A stretch of 64,000 nucleotides of DNA, from positions 2,547,001-2,611,000 of the forward strand of contig NC_091672.1 of assembly GCF_042453785.1 (NCBI RefSeq), read 5' to 3'. The DNA comes from Malus domestica. Its lineage: Eukaryota; Streptophyta; Magnoliopsida; Rosales; Rosaceae. Position 1 is the first letter of the stretch. Each line of letters opens with the position of its first letter. Made by a program: the position numbers and the translations under genes. Shown here in pieces: positions 10,723 to 19,916 of the stretch. Below the pieces are notes generated by a model. It made no database searches, had not been told where the DNA came from, and saw only the letters and a program-made list of their open reading frames with translations.

Positions 10723-10958
10723 CCTCCTCGATTTCTGAGATCGGCCCTCGTGGTCTCTGAGCATCCCAGCTTTTGAGAAAGCAAGCCTCTTCGATTTCTG
10801 AGATCGGCCTTCGTGGTCTTTGAGCAGCCCAGCTTTTGAGAAAGCAAACGCCTCTTCGATTTCTGAGATCGACCCTCGTGGTTTCTGAGCAGCCCAGCTT
10901 TTGAGAAAGCAAACGCCTCTTCGATTTCTGAGCAGGCGCCTCTTCGATTTCTGAAGCT
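10723..10958. repeat. 63-65 bp tandem repeat array
   Basis: Units start at 10723, 10786, 10851 and 10916, with a partial one at 10939. Each begins CCTCTTCGATTTCTGAG and ends CAGCTTTTGAGAAAGCAA. The overlapping frames rich in FLKSWAAQR-like or NRRGVC-like peptides are repeat translations. Confidence 0.75.
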
Positions 10959-11087
10959 TCGTTGAGTGCAGATTTTTATAGGGGCTGACATTAAGTTCCA
11001 AAGCACACTTGAATATCCACCAGTAGAAGCTCCATTCTTGCACTTCTAAGATCTTGATTTGTCCGACCTCTTCTCTCTTCAACACCT

Positions 11088-11768
11088 TTGAAAATGTCTG
11101 GCCCCTCCGACCGTCGTTTTGACTTGAACCTTGTTGAAGAGGCAGCCCCGCCTTCTCCAGACAACATATGGCGCCCATCCTTCGTCTCCCCTACTGGTCC
11201 TCTTACCGTTGGGGATTCCGTGATGAAGAATGATATGACCGCTGCGGTAGTGGCCAGGAACCTTCTCACTCCCAAAGATAACAGACTACTTTCCAAACGG
11301 TCTGATGAGTTGGCTGTTAAGGATTCTCTGGCTCTCAGTGTTCAGTGTGCAGGTTCTGTGTCTAATATGGCCCAACGCCTATTTGCTCGAACCCGCCAAG
11401 TTGAATCATTGGCGGCTGAAGTGATGAGTCTCAAACAGGAGATTAGAGGGCTCAAGCATAAGAATAAACAGTTGCACCGGCTCGCACATGACTATGCTAC
11501 AAACATGAAGAGGAAGCTTGACCAGATGAAGGAATCTGATGGTCAGGTTTTACTTGATCATCAGAGATTTGTGGGTTTGTTCCAAAGGCATTTATTGCCT
11601 TCGTCTTCTGGGGCTGTACCGCGTAATGAAGCTCCAAATGATCAACCTCTGATGCCTCCTCCTTCTAGGGTTTTGTCCAGTACTGAGGCTCCGAATGATC
11701 CTCCTCCGGTGCCTTCTCTTTCTGGGGCTCTACCGACTGCTGAGACTTCTCCTAAGCAACCTTTGTGA
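11088..11768 (+). CDS. 226-aa retroelement-associated protein (antisense ORF of composite element), copy 1
   Basis: Function unknown. The frame starts [10 protein letters not shown]; a second ATG at 11094 (MSGPSDRR) is equally possible. Near the N-terminus is FDLNLVEE, whose DLNL resembles an EAR-type repressor motif. Residues about 105-165 ([20 protein letters not shown] onward) look like a coiled coil. The C-terminal 60 residues are proline- and serine-rich with two imperfect repeats ([13 protein letters not shown]-like). The ORF is antisense to the LTR and LINE sequence around it. A TATA-like TTTTTATAGG sits at about 10975, some 110 bases upstream. An intact near-copy lies at 56123-56803 (8 residue differences by eye). 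It may be a plant Ty3/Gypsy antisense ORF; I know of no assigned function. Confidence 0.6.
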   Translation: MKMSGPSDRRFDLNLVEEAAPPSPDNIWRPSFVSPTGPLTVGDSVMKNDMTAAVVARNLLTPKDNRLLSKRSDELAVKDSLALSVQCAGSVSNMAQRLFARTRQVESLAAEVMSLKQEIRGLKHKNKQLHRLAHDYATNMKRKLDQMKESDGQVLLDHQRFVGLFQRHLLPSSSGAVPRNEAPNDQPLMPPPSRVLSSTEAPNDPPPVPSLSGALPTAETSPKQPL

Positions 11769-12109
11769 AGGCTCCCTCTTGTTTGTTTATTTTGACTCAA
11801 GTATATGTACATATTTGTAACTTATCGGGGATATCAATAAATAAGCTTTCCTTCATTTCAACGTATTGTGTTAAATACACCAAAGCCTTCTTCGCTAAGT
11901 TCTTTGAAAAAAGAAACATCAAACAAACAAAAAAATATAATAAATGCAAAATCGTGCGATGCAAGGAATAATATTACTTCAGAGTTGACATTACTCGTTC
12001 CAAAGATTATAATTATTAGCTAGGCCTTCAGGAGAGCCTTTGCCAAAGTCAGCGGATCGGAAGCTAGTACCCAATTACCTAGTACCACTCCTTCAATAAC
12101 TTGGCAAGT

Positions 12110-12120
12110 TTGACCTTGAC
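12110..12120 (+). promoter_or_regulatory. Paired W-box-like sites upstream of the intact NHL gene
   Basis: TTGACC and TTGAC sit back to back (12110-12120), about 110 bases upstream of the NHL start codon. WRKY factors bind TTGAC[C/T], and NHL genes are often pathogen-induced. Regulation by WRKY here is inference. Confidence 0.35.
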
Positions 12121-12229
12121 TTTAGCTTCTGGCCGCACCGATTTTCTTGATCATCTTCATCTACATATTTCATAATCCGCTCGTAATCTGATAACCCAAA
12201 TTTCTTGCTTTTCTATCTTGTCCTCAGCT

Positions 12230-12862
12230 ATGTTTGGAAGGAGTGGTGGACGCTGCTGTAACGTTGTATGTTGCTTCTGCATATTCTACAACACCATCTT
12301 CTGCTCCGTCCTTGCCCTCCTCATATTCGTCTTCATCTTCAATCCCCAAGAGCCGAAATTCACCATCACCGATGCCTCTCTTACCCGATTCAATTTCACC
12401 GACGATAACAACACCCTCCACTACAACCTCGCTCTCAACATCACCATCCGAAACCCTAACAGAAGGGTTGGCATATACTACCGCCGCATCCAGGTCATAG
12501 CCAACTATAGAAAGAAGCGGTTTGCTATGGTGACATTACCTTCGGCGCCATTTTACCAAGGCCATAAGAACACAACCATTTTAAATCATGTACTAGTTGA
12601 AGGGCAACAGTTGGTGGTGTTTGGGGAACGTGACCTTTCCCAGTTGAACTCAGAGGCTGCTGCCGGGCTTTACAGTATTGATTTGAAGCTTGCTCTTCGG
12701 GTAAGAGCCAGGTATGGAAAGTTCAAGCCACCCAATTACAAGCCATATTACAAGATTGACTGCTCGCTGAAAGTTCCTTTCAGTTCAAATGAAACATCTC
12801 CAATTGCATTCAAGGCTACACAGTGCTGGAATGTTTATCTCTTTTCAAATCCCGGTGATTAG
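12230..12862 (+). CDS. NDR1/HIN1-like (NHL, LEA_2 family) membrane protein
   Basis: A single-exon gene of 210 codons starting at the ATG at 12230. Upstream codons in the same frame use a non-ATG start and are not needed. A short cysteine-rich cytosolic tail (CCNVVCCFC) is followed by one membrane segment at about residues 18-38. Then comes an extracellular LEA_2 domain with the NHL family motifs NPNRRVGIYYRR, FYQGHKNTT and a LALRVRARYGKF stretch, plus several N-glycosylation sites (NFT, NIT, NTT). Relatives such as NHL3 and NHL10 are plasma-membrane proteins linked to pathogen response and hypersensitivity. This is the only intact member of the four NHL-derived loci here. Its exact orthologue is uncertain. 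Confidence 0.9.
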   Translation: MFGRSGGRCCNVVCCFCIFYNTIFCSVLALLIFVFIFNPQEPKFTITDASLTRFNFTDDNNTLHYNLALNITIRNPNRRVGIYYRRIQVIANYRKKRFAMVTLPSAPFYQGHKNTTILNHVLVEGQQLVVFGERDLSQLNSEAAAGLYSIDLKLALRVRARYGKFKPPNYKPYYKIDCSLKVPFSSNETSPIAFKATQCWNVYLFSNPGD

Positions 12863-13672
12863 TCGCTTTATTTTCGGATCTTTTACCCCAAAATTGTATG
12901 AAAATTCCATGAAACAATTCAACTAATAATACAAGTGTTCACCATACTGCCAAACAATTTAGTACATATGTAGCACAAAGCACAACAAGAAAAAAAGAAT
13001 TTAGCGATCACTGACGACCGTGTGCGATTAAATAGTCTCACAGAATGGTAATAAAAACATATCAGAGATACTACTAGGCCGCAGTTGTTTGGTTGGAATA
13101 AGAATTCAGTTTCCAGTAGAAGTATTTAGTATGTTATGCTGTTCGAAAACAAATCCCTTTCATTTCTGATAGAACTTCCATAGACTTCGGTGGTTGATTG
13201 ACCCCCGTCACCAGAAGTATGATTATTGACATCTTGTTTGGACCCAATTTTACACTATTGGCCCAAGCAATTGAGATTGTAGAATGAGTAGAATTCTGAG
13301 CCCGTTAGATTTGATATTGAAGATTAATGTTATCTTGGTTGAATTACCATGACGATATTGAAGAATTATCTGTTGCATGGCGGGTTAGCGAGGAGTCCAA
13401 AAGCTGCAATGAGTGTTAATATACATTTTTATGTGTATTATTTAACTGAGTCTTGATTGCTCTCCAGATTGCATGGGATAAAGATGGAAAGTCCAACTTG
13501 GTACGCGCGTGACTGCAATTGGGATGATAACCACGTCATCAGAGGGCTGCTAAGTTAATCAGACTCTTTTTGGTGGGCATTAATTAAAAGATGTGGATAT
13601 GGTCGCTTTCAAATACAATATTTTCTCAGGAATATTGTAGTGAAAGTGGATTTACGGCAACAGTTTGTTTGT
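12863..13672. other. Intergenic, NHL 3' region, no gene seen
   Basis: The 3' flank of the NHL gene and unremarkable AT-rich DNA. No frame longer than 60 codons with recognisable content. Confidence 0.5.
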
Positions 13673-13911
13673 TTTTTTTTTTTTTTTTTTGTAAGAGACG
13701 ATAGTAGATTTTATTTCAACAAAGGGGTAACAGCATACAACATTTTGCATTAGTGCATAGCACCTTCTTCTACAAGTGTGTCAATCAGAAAACTTGGAGG
13801 AGAACCGTGTCATTCACAACTTTGGTTTAACGAGAGGCCAGTCCGAGCAAGGCGATGAGCAGCTGAGTTTGCATTGCGGCGGGTGTGGATAACAGTTGCT
13901 TCAGTGATTGA

Positions 13912-16300
13912 TTAGAGTAGGGCCTTGATATCTACCACAACTTGTCCAATTGATGACAAGTTTAAGATAGGATTTTTTACTGCCTCCACAATCTGAAGTG
14001 AATCACTCTCAAAAAACAAATTTGAAAAACCCTTGTTCACTGCCCAATGCAAGCTCTCCCGAAAAGCGAGTGCTTCTGCCTGTAAGGGAGAGTAGACCCC
14101 CTCAAAACTTCCACAAATTGTAGCCACAAAATCCCCGTAATCAGTTCGAACAACAGCCCCAAAACCTCCCACCAATTTGGTATCACTCCAAGACCCATCA
14201 ATATTTACTTTAAGTCATCCTGGTGGTGGGGCCATCCATTTGATGTGTCTAGATGTCCCGGAATTCAAAACGGGTGTTACCACATTGGCTTTGACAAAAG
14301 CAGACCATCGTTGCTGAGCACGGTCTATGCACACGTCAGAGGGTTCCAACTTTTCCTGCCACAACTTTTCATTTTTAGCCCCCTAGAGAGCCCAACAGAT
14401 CATGAGGAACAACTCAAAACTGGACTTATGAAGAAGTCGAGCAGTCTCGATTCCCCACTCAAGAATTGACGGGTGATGGGCATCACGCAAACATGCTTCC
14501 AAACCCAATGCCATCCAAGCACATTTGGCATATGGGCATTCCCTCATTATATGGATAGTAGTCTCACCATAGTGGTTACACAGTAAACACTCCACTTCAG
14601 TTGTGATATGACGTCTTGCCAGGTTAGCTCTTGTGGGACAATGTTCATTTAGGAGACGCGATACATAAATCTTCACTTTGGGCAGGACATTGGCATTCCA
14701 CAGTTTGGACCACAACATATTGGAAGAAAGGGTAGAAGATGACGCCCCGTTGTTGGTAGGTTGTATCCAAGAACGGGCGATGTGATATGCACTTTTCACT
14801 ATGAACCTTCCTTGGTGCTCGTAATGCCAAATCAGATAGTCCGGCGGGGATCGTTCACTTAGTTGGATATAGCGAATGGCCTTAACCTCTTCGAGTGAGA
14901 ACAGGGTTTGGAGTAGCTCGCAATTCCATCATCTTGTATTTTGGTCCACTAGTTAATCGACCATCGTCAACGTGCACCCATCGAGCATATGAAAGAATGG
15001 TCAAAACGTTGAAGGGGTAGGGATTCACGGTTCCTCCCAAATGCGGATAGATCTTCCCCCTCCCACCTGCCAACAAGAGCCAAGGGCAATGACCTTCCTT
15101 GCTGCACACAAGGTCTAAAATATCGATATTATCTCGATATTTCCATCGAAATTTCCGTGTTTTTTTACTACCGATATTTCCGATATCAGCGATATTTTAG
15201 ACCTTGATAGGAACTCTATGTGGTACTAAGTCACTCATGTATCTTACCATGCAATGTATAAAATGTAAAATATTGTACTAATTCATTATATATAAATAAT
15301 TATGGTGTGTTTAAACTTCTTTCATTAATTACTACATATTTTCTACACTTATAATGTTTGCCAGCTCGCTATATAATCAACTTAAATCAATTAAATCCAT
15401 CATGCAATGCATTTCCTTCCAATTTTTTGTGATAAACTAATAGATAGTTGACTAAATAAACATCTTTCAATAAAAATTTCCAAGTTTTTCTTACAATTTC
15501 CGTGGTTTTTATTCAATTTTTATCGATATCGATAATATCCTGATATTTCCATCGAAAATTTCGTATTTTTGGACTACCGATATTTCCAATATTATCGATA
15601 TTTTAGACCTTGGCTGCACATATGCTCTTCCATGTATAAGATGCATTTGGTTGTACAAGTACCTCCATAAAAGAGCCATTTGGAAAGTACTTAGCCTTTA
15701 GAACCCTCGAAATCAGGAAGTTGGGCTCAGTAAGTAGCTTCCAGCCTTGTTTAGCTAACATCCCCAAATTAAACGCAAAGATATTTCGAAACCCAAGACC
15801 ACCCTCACATTTTGGGCTGCAAAGTCTTTCCCACGAACACCATGCATTTTCCTTTCACCTTCATCACCATTCCAGCAAAAGGATGCAATTAATTTGTTTA
15901 AATCATCACAGAAGTGTTTGGGGAAGAGAAAACAACTCATTGTGTAATTTGGAATTACTTGTGCGATGGCTTTGACTAGTACTTCCTTCCCTGCCGCACT
16001 AAGCAGTTTGCCCTTCCAGCCTTGGAGCCTTTTCCACATTCGGTCCTTTATATAGCTGTAGCATTATGTCTTGTTTCAACCAACAAGAGTTGGCATACCC
16101 AGGTATCAGTCATGTCGGTCTACCTTCTTGACTCCTAGCAGACCTGCCAGCCTCAATTGCATTGACCGTTTAACATTTCTGCTGAAGCAAATTTCACTCT
16201 TTTGCAAGTTAACTCGCTGCCCAGATACATCTTCATACATCTGTAGGACGTCCTTGATTTGGCTACACTCATCTTCCGACGCCCGGCAACAATTTGTTAT
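13912..16300 (-). pseudogene. LINE pol remnant: RT C-terminus, zf-RVT and RNase H
   Basis: Recognisable pieces, 5' to 3' on the minus strand, are as follows. Around 16300-16080 the frame gives RVNLQKSEICFSRNV-like and LLGVKKVDRHDWYLGMPT-like text. At 16039-15755 it reads GKLLSAAGKEVLVKAIAQ and IPNYTMSCFLFPK. At 14799-14383 is a zinc-binding RT-associated domain (NEHCPTRANLARR, CLLCNHYGETTIHIMREC). At 14175-13912 is an RNase H fold of the RVT_3 type (GGFGAVVRTDYGD, QAEALAFRESL, FESDSLQIVEAV). The separate frames show loss of function. Confidence 0.8.
15109..15612. mobile_element. hAT-like MITE nested in the LINE
   Basis: Length 504 bp with ends CAAGGTCTAAAATATCG and CGATATTTTAGACCTTG. A perfect 8-bp target duplication, GCTGCACA, flanks it (15101-15108 and 15613-15620), as for hAT elements. 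The first 98 bp (15109-15206) already form a complete CAAGGTC...GACCTTG unit, so the left end is itself palindromic and the element is compound. It is AT-rich with no coding capacity. Confidence 0.8.
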
Positions 16301-16310
16301 GTGGTCATCG

Positions 16311-17160
16311 AACTTTTGCGTTCCTATAAATACAAAGCCAGTGGCAACGGAAAGGGCCCTTCAAATCAGCACACAAATTGCCCTACCCAAAGCTTTTCAA
16401 CAACCCTTAGATTTTTTTTGTCTCTCATTTTCTTCTAGCCGACACATCTTCAGTTTGGATAAACAGCATTGTGAAGGCAACCGATGAGCACCTTCAATTT
16501 GGATAGACAGCACTGGAGCCGTAGAATCAGCCGATCGAGGAACACCTTCAGTTTGGATAAACAGCACTACTTCAAAACCAACTAGTTATTTATCTAAGTC
16601 TCGGTTAACAAGGATTTCCGAGTCATTGTTGGTAGAGATCATCTCATCAGCCTTCTCGGCAAAGTGAGGTGTTACCAGGTTACTACATTCAACACATTGA
16701 AAGCCGAATTTGATATTGAACTTCGCAAAACTAGCAGCCTTGTCTTCAAGCTATAGAACCAGAATTTGATATTGAACTTCAAGACCAACTGGTTATTTAT
16801 CTAAGTCTCGGTTAACAAGGATTTCCGAGTCATTGTTGGTAAAGATCATCTCATCAGCCTTCTCTGCAAAGTGAAGTGTTACCAGGTTACTACATTCAAC
16901 ACATTGAAAGCCAAATTTGATATTGAACTTCGCAAAACTAGCAGCCTTATCTTCAAGCTATAGAACCCGAAGGCTGAGATATGTTCCTTCCTTGGCCGTA
17001 GTTGCAAGATCAAGAAGTTAGCAGTGCGTCCAACGCCACATCGACATATTTTACTCTCCGGCCAAATTCGGCTGACAAGTTGGCACGTTCCGCACACAAC
17101 CGAATGACATAGTTAGCTTATTGATTACTCGACCTACACGCTACGTAGGCTTGGTAGTAT
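16311..17160. mobile_element. LTR-type retroelement debris with a 207-bp tandem duplication
   Basis: A TATA-like CTATAAATAC occurs at about 16323. The phrase CTTCAGTTTGGATAAACAGCA recurs near 16449 and 16548, with a variant at 16492. A unit of about 207 bp containing GGTTAACAAGGATTTCCGAG is tandemly duplicated (starts near 16573 and 16780). No protein domain is readable. It looks like the promoter half of an old LTR. Confidence 0.4.
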
Positions 17161-17724
17161 TTAGAGTCAACACATCTCAATTAAATACTTTTTTCTGATG
17201 AATACATACACACATCTATTATATAGAGAGAAATTCTAGGAAGACAAAATTTGTAGACAAATTTTGTAAACCAAATGATGTGTCACCAATAGAAAATAAG
17301 CACATTTATCAACGCTTAAGTAATAATCCAATCATCAACTTTTATGTCATTTAATTTACAAAATTGTCTACAAATTTATTTTTCTTTCCATCATCTGACC
17401 AGACAATTACTTTGCTTGACCACACAATTACTTTGCTTGTACGTTTACCTAGATCGATCTACAAGCCACTATTTTCAGGATCATGCAAGGGTAACATTTC
17501 AAACAGCAACGAAATTATTAACTCAAGTCAGATTGAAACCAACTTAAACCCAATAAAACTGACCAGTTTTCATGTCTACTAATAGGGCGTAGAGTAACAT
17601 ACTTACCCTATGAGTTCCTACATAGGGCGTGATGAGTTAGGACCCAAGTTAGAACCAACACATACCACCATCATGGATGTGATCAGCCCGACCCCAAATT
17701 GAACCGGTTAAAAACAAGTACTTC
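17161..17724. other. Intergenic, no gene seen
   Basis: AT-rich. Short frames only. The repeated TTACTTTGCTTG (two units near 17405-17440) is a small local duplication. Confidence 0.45.
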
Positions 17725-17833
17725 TTGAAGCGCATGGGGAGGTGGTGTTTGGGCAAAACGACATTTCCAACTTTAACTCGGATACTGCTGTATACATCGA
17801 TATACTGCTGTATACAACTTCAAGCTTTTTTTT
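17725..17833 (+). pseudogene. NHL gene scrap
   Basis: In the frame starting near 17742 the sequence reads VFGQNDISNFNSDTAVYID, matching VFGERDLSQLNSEAAAGLYSID of the intact NHL gene. Only about 90 bases remain. The fragment ends in a small duplication (CTGTATACA twice) and a run of about 24 T. It is a third degraded NHL locus between the intact gene and the 18.7-kb pseudogene. Confidence 0.65.
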
Positions 17834-17850
17834 TTTTTTTTTTTTTTTTT

Positions 17851-18681
17851 ACCAACAGTGCTCAGCACATCGTCAAAAAATTTCATACGTTTCGATTGAA
17901 TCCAATGCCGAAAATGTGCACAACAACGACACTAGGAGTTTTTAGTGCTGGGAGCGGTGATCATTTGTAGAGATCTGGCTTGTTTACAATGCATCACGCG
18001 TAAAATTTAACTAATTAATAATTCATGTTCAAACTTCAAGGGACGAGCATCTTACATTGCCAATGTGGTGTTACTGCACACCGAAAAATTACTCGACTTG
18101 GTGCGTCAAAACTGCCCATAAAACTACAGTTTAGAAATGTTATGCTATTCTCAGGGACCAAAAGTCGTCACAACTAACTCTCACATTGCAGTCTACCATA
18201 CCTTCCCCCTCGTCTCATCCGCCATATTCAACTGCGACTAGAGCGTCCGTCCACCATAAGTTAATGGGTGAAGAAAACACAGAAAATAAAAACAAGCAGA
18301 GAAGTTAAAGGGGTTGGGAACTACAAGGAACTACTTCAAGCAAGTATCGAAAGTCGTTTTCCTCCAAGTGCTTCTGCATAAATTTGTTTAGCTAATTAGA
18401 TCAACAAAACAGAAGGTATTTCGATTCTTTTGGTGATCAGGCGAGACCCGGATTGAACAACTTTGGAAGTTCCCCCAGACCAGAAGGACTCTTTGGATGT
18501 TCCTCTTGACATTTCCAACAAAGTCAATTGCTAGATATACATACCTTCTGTCAATGGCTGTCAGCACTCGATTAAGCTTTTTCATAAGTACAAAGCCGAA
18601 ATCCTCCCTTTCGTCTTGTATACAAGACAATACTCCATCTGCAACTCCATTGGTACCATTTTTCTTGTTTTCTCTCGTCTA
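17851..18681. other. Intergenic; upstream region of the 18.7-kb NHL copy
   Basis: No coding region recognised. The last 200 bases should contain the former promoter of the NHL pseudogene, but no clear TATA box was found. Confidence 0.4.
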
Positions 18682-19326
18682 ATGACTCCAAGGGGCGGCA
18701 CCCGCTGCCTCTACTTCCCCTGCAACGCCTTACTCTGCCTCGTCCTAACCATGTTCATATTCTGGTTGATCTTCCTTCCCAAAGAGCCTCAATTCACCGT
18801 CTCCAATGCCTCTCTAACGCGATTCAATTTCACCGACACCGACAATACTCTCGACTACAATCTCGCGCTCAACATCACCATCCGAAACCCCAACAAAAGG
18901 TTGGCATATATTACCGCCGCATCCAAGTCTTTGCCAACTATAGAAAAAAGAGGTTTGCTAATGTGACACTGCCTAGGGCGCCATTTTACCAAGGGCATAA
19001 GAACACGATCATTTTAAATCATGTACTCGTTGAAGGTCAGCAGTTGGCGGTATTTGGAGAACGTGACCTCTCTCAGTTTTAACTCGGAGACTGCTGCTGG
19101 TGTTTACAGTATTGATGTGAAGATTTCTCTTCGGGTAAGAGCCAGGTTTGGAAAGATCAAGACACCAGATTATGGTCCTAGCAACATCAACTGCAACCTG
19201 AAGGTTCCTTTGAGTTTAAGCGAAACATTGCCGAGTGGTTTCAATACCACAAAGTGCAGGAATGTTCATGTCCTCACAAATCCAAGCAACTGGCCACGGA
19301 TTTCAGATTTTCGGTCCAAAAAATGA
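18682..19326 (+). pseudogene. NDR1/HIN1-like pseudogene with two compensating frameshifts
   Basis: It aligns along its whole length with the intact NHL gene at 12230. Frame 1 (18682-about 18895) encodes the tail, a membrane segment (about residues 15-33) and PKEPQFTVSNASLTRFNF. One missing G near 18895 shifts the frame just before the GIYYRRIQV motif. The middle segment includes RAPFYQGHKNT and HVLVEGQQLAVFGERDLSQF, then an extra T near 19079 restores the first frame, reading NSETAAGVYSIDVKISLRVRARFGK to a stop at 19326. It is a pseudogene unless one indel is a sequencing error; it is the least decayed of the broken copies. Confidence 0.8.
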
Positions 19327-19916
19327 CCCCTTTTTTTACATAGTCATACAATGAGATAACTAAAAAGAGAATGTAATTCAAGAAATCATACTTCAAACAA
19401 GCAATATAAAGTACAAATTCAATCCACAATATGAGGATCTCTATTCTAATCTCGACTAAACAGGTGATGAAGTATACTTTTCATACTCAATCATCTAGTG
19501 ATTAAAACTAAACCCGACATTGAATTATGGAAGTAAAGGAGCTCACCTGTTCAAGCAAGGGGGCGACAAGATCATACCAAACCTACGCACCATATTCAGG
19601 AATGTAGCCATATAGAGAGTACCATAAACGGCTTCAACCCAAAATAATCTTCAATATATGAAATTTCCATTTGAATATTATGAAACAAACACAAGCCTGA
19701 GATAAACAGACAAATTGATTTCAAAATCAATCTGTAAATTTACATTTTCTCACCACGCTGCAAGCATAATCTTGTATGAAATTAAGGGGCTTCCATTTTC
19801 AGATTTATATGAGGGTGATAGAATCCTTGTGTTCTTGTGAAGTTCTGCCATGTACCTTATTGTACAATCATGTGCAACCAATATTTGAATAGACACCAAT
19901 GCAGTCAGCAGGACTT
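19327..19916. other. Intergenic between convergent NHL copy and F-box gene
   Basis: No coding region. The right part is probably the 3' UTR of the F-box gene on the minus strand. Confidence 0.45.

Larger units (their letters stand above)
7453..11909 (-). mobile_element. Composite RTE-type LINE carrying LTR-element sequence, copy 1
   Basis: On the minus strand the element runs from about 11909 (5' end) to a (TTG)n tail, seen as CAA repeats at 7453-7475. The target duplication AAAGAAACATCAA flanks both ends (7443-7455 and 11910-11922). From 3' to 5' it holds a C-terminal RTE pol fragment (7476-8078), an LTR fragment (8079-8380), non-coding internal repeats (8385-10980) and an intact 226-codon ORF on the opposite strand (11088-11768). 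The same order occurs inverted at 55986-60940. Copy 1 is truncated at its 5' end relative to copy 2, as expected for target-primed reverse transcription. Confidence 0.75.
13673..16310 (-). mobile_element. L1-type LINE, 5'-truncated and decayed
   Basis: On the minus strand the order is: C-terminal RT (about 16310-15700), zinc-binding domain, RNase H (14175-13912), then a tail that appears as a run of about 20 T at 13673-13691 (poly-A on the element strand). Stop codons and shifts break the frame, and a hAT MITE interrupts it at 15109-15612. It is therefore non-functional and 5'-truncated, lacking ORF1, the endonuclease and the RT core. Confidence 0.8.

Noticed and set aside
9525-11178. Numerous long frames on both strands (for example 10630-11178 minus, 9579-9920 minus)
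   Set aside because: They are translations of 218-bp and 65-bp tandem repeats, with periodic peptides and several open frames at once. No protein family fits.
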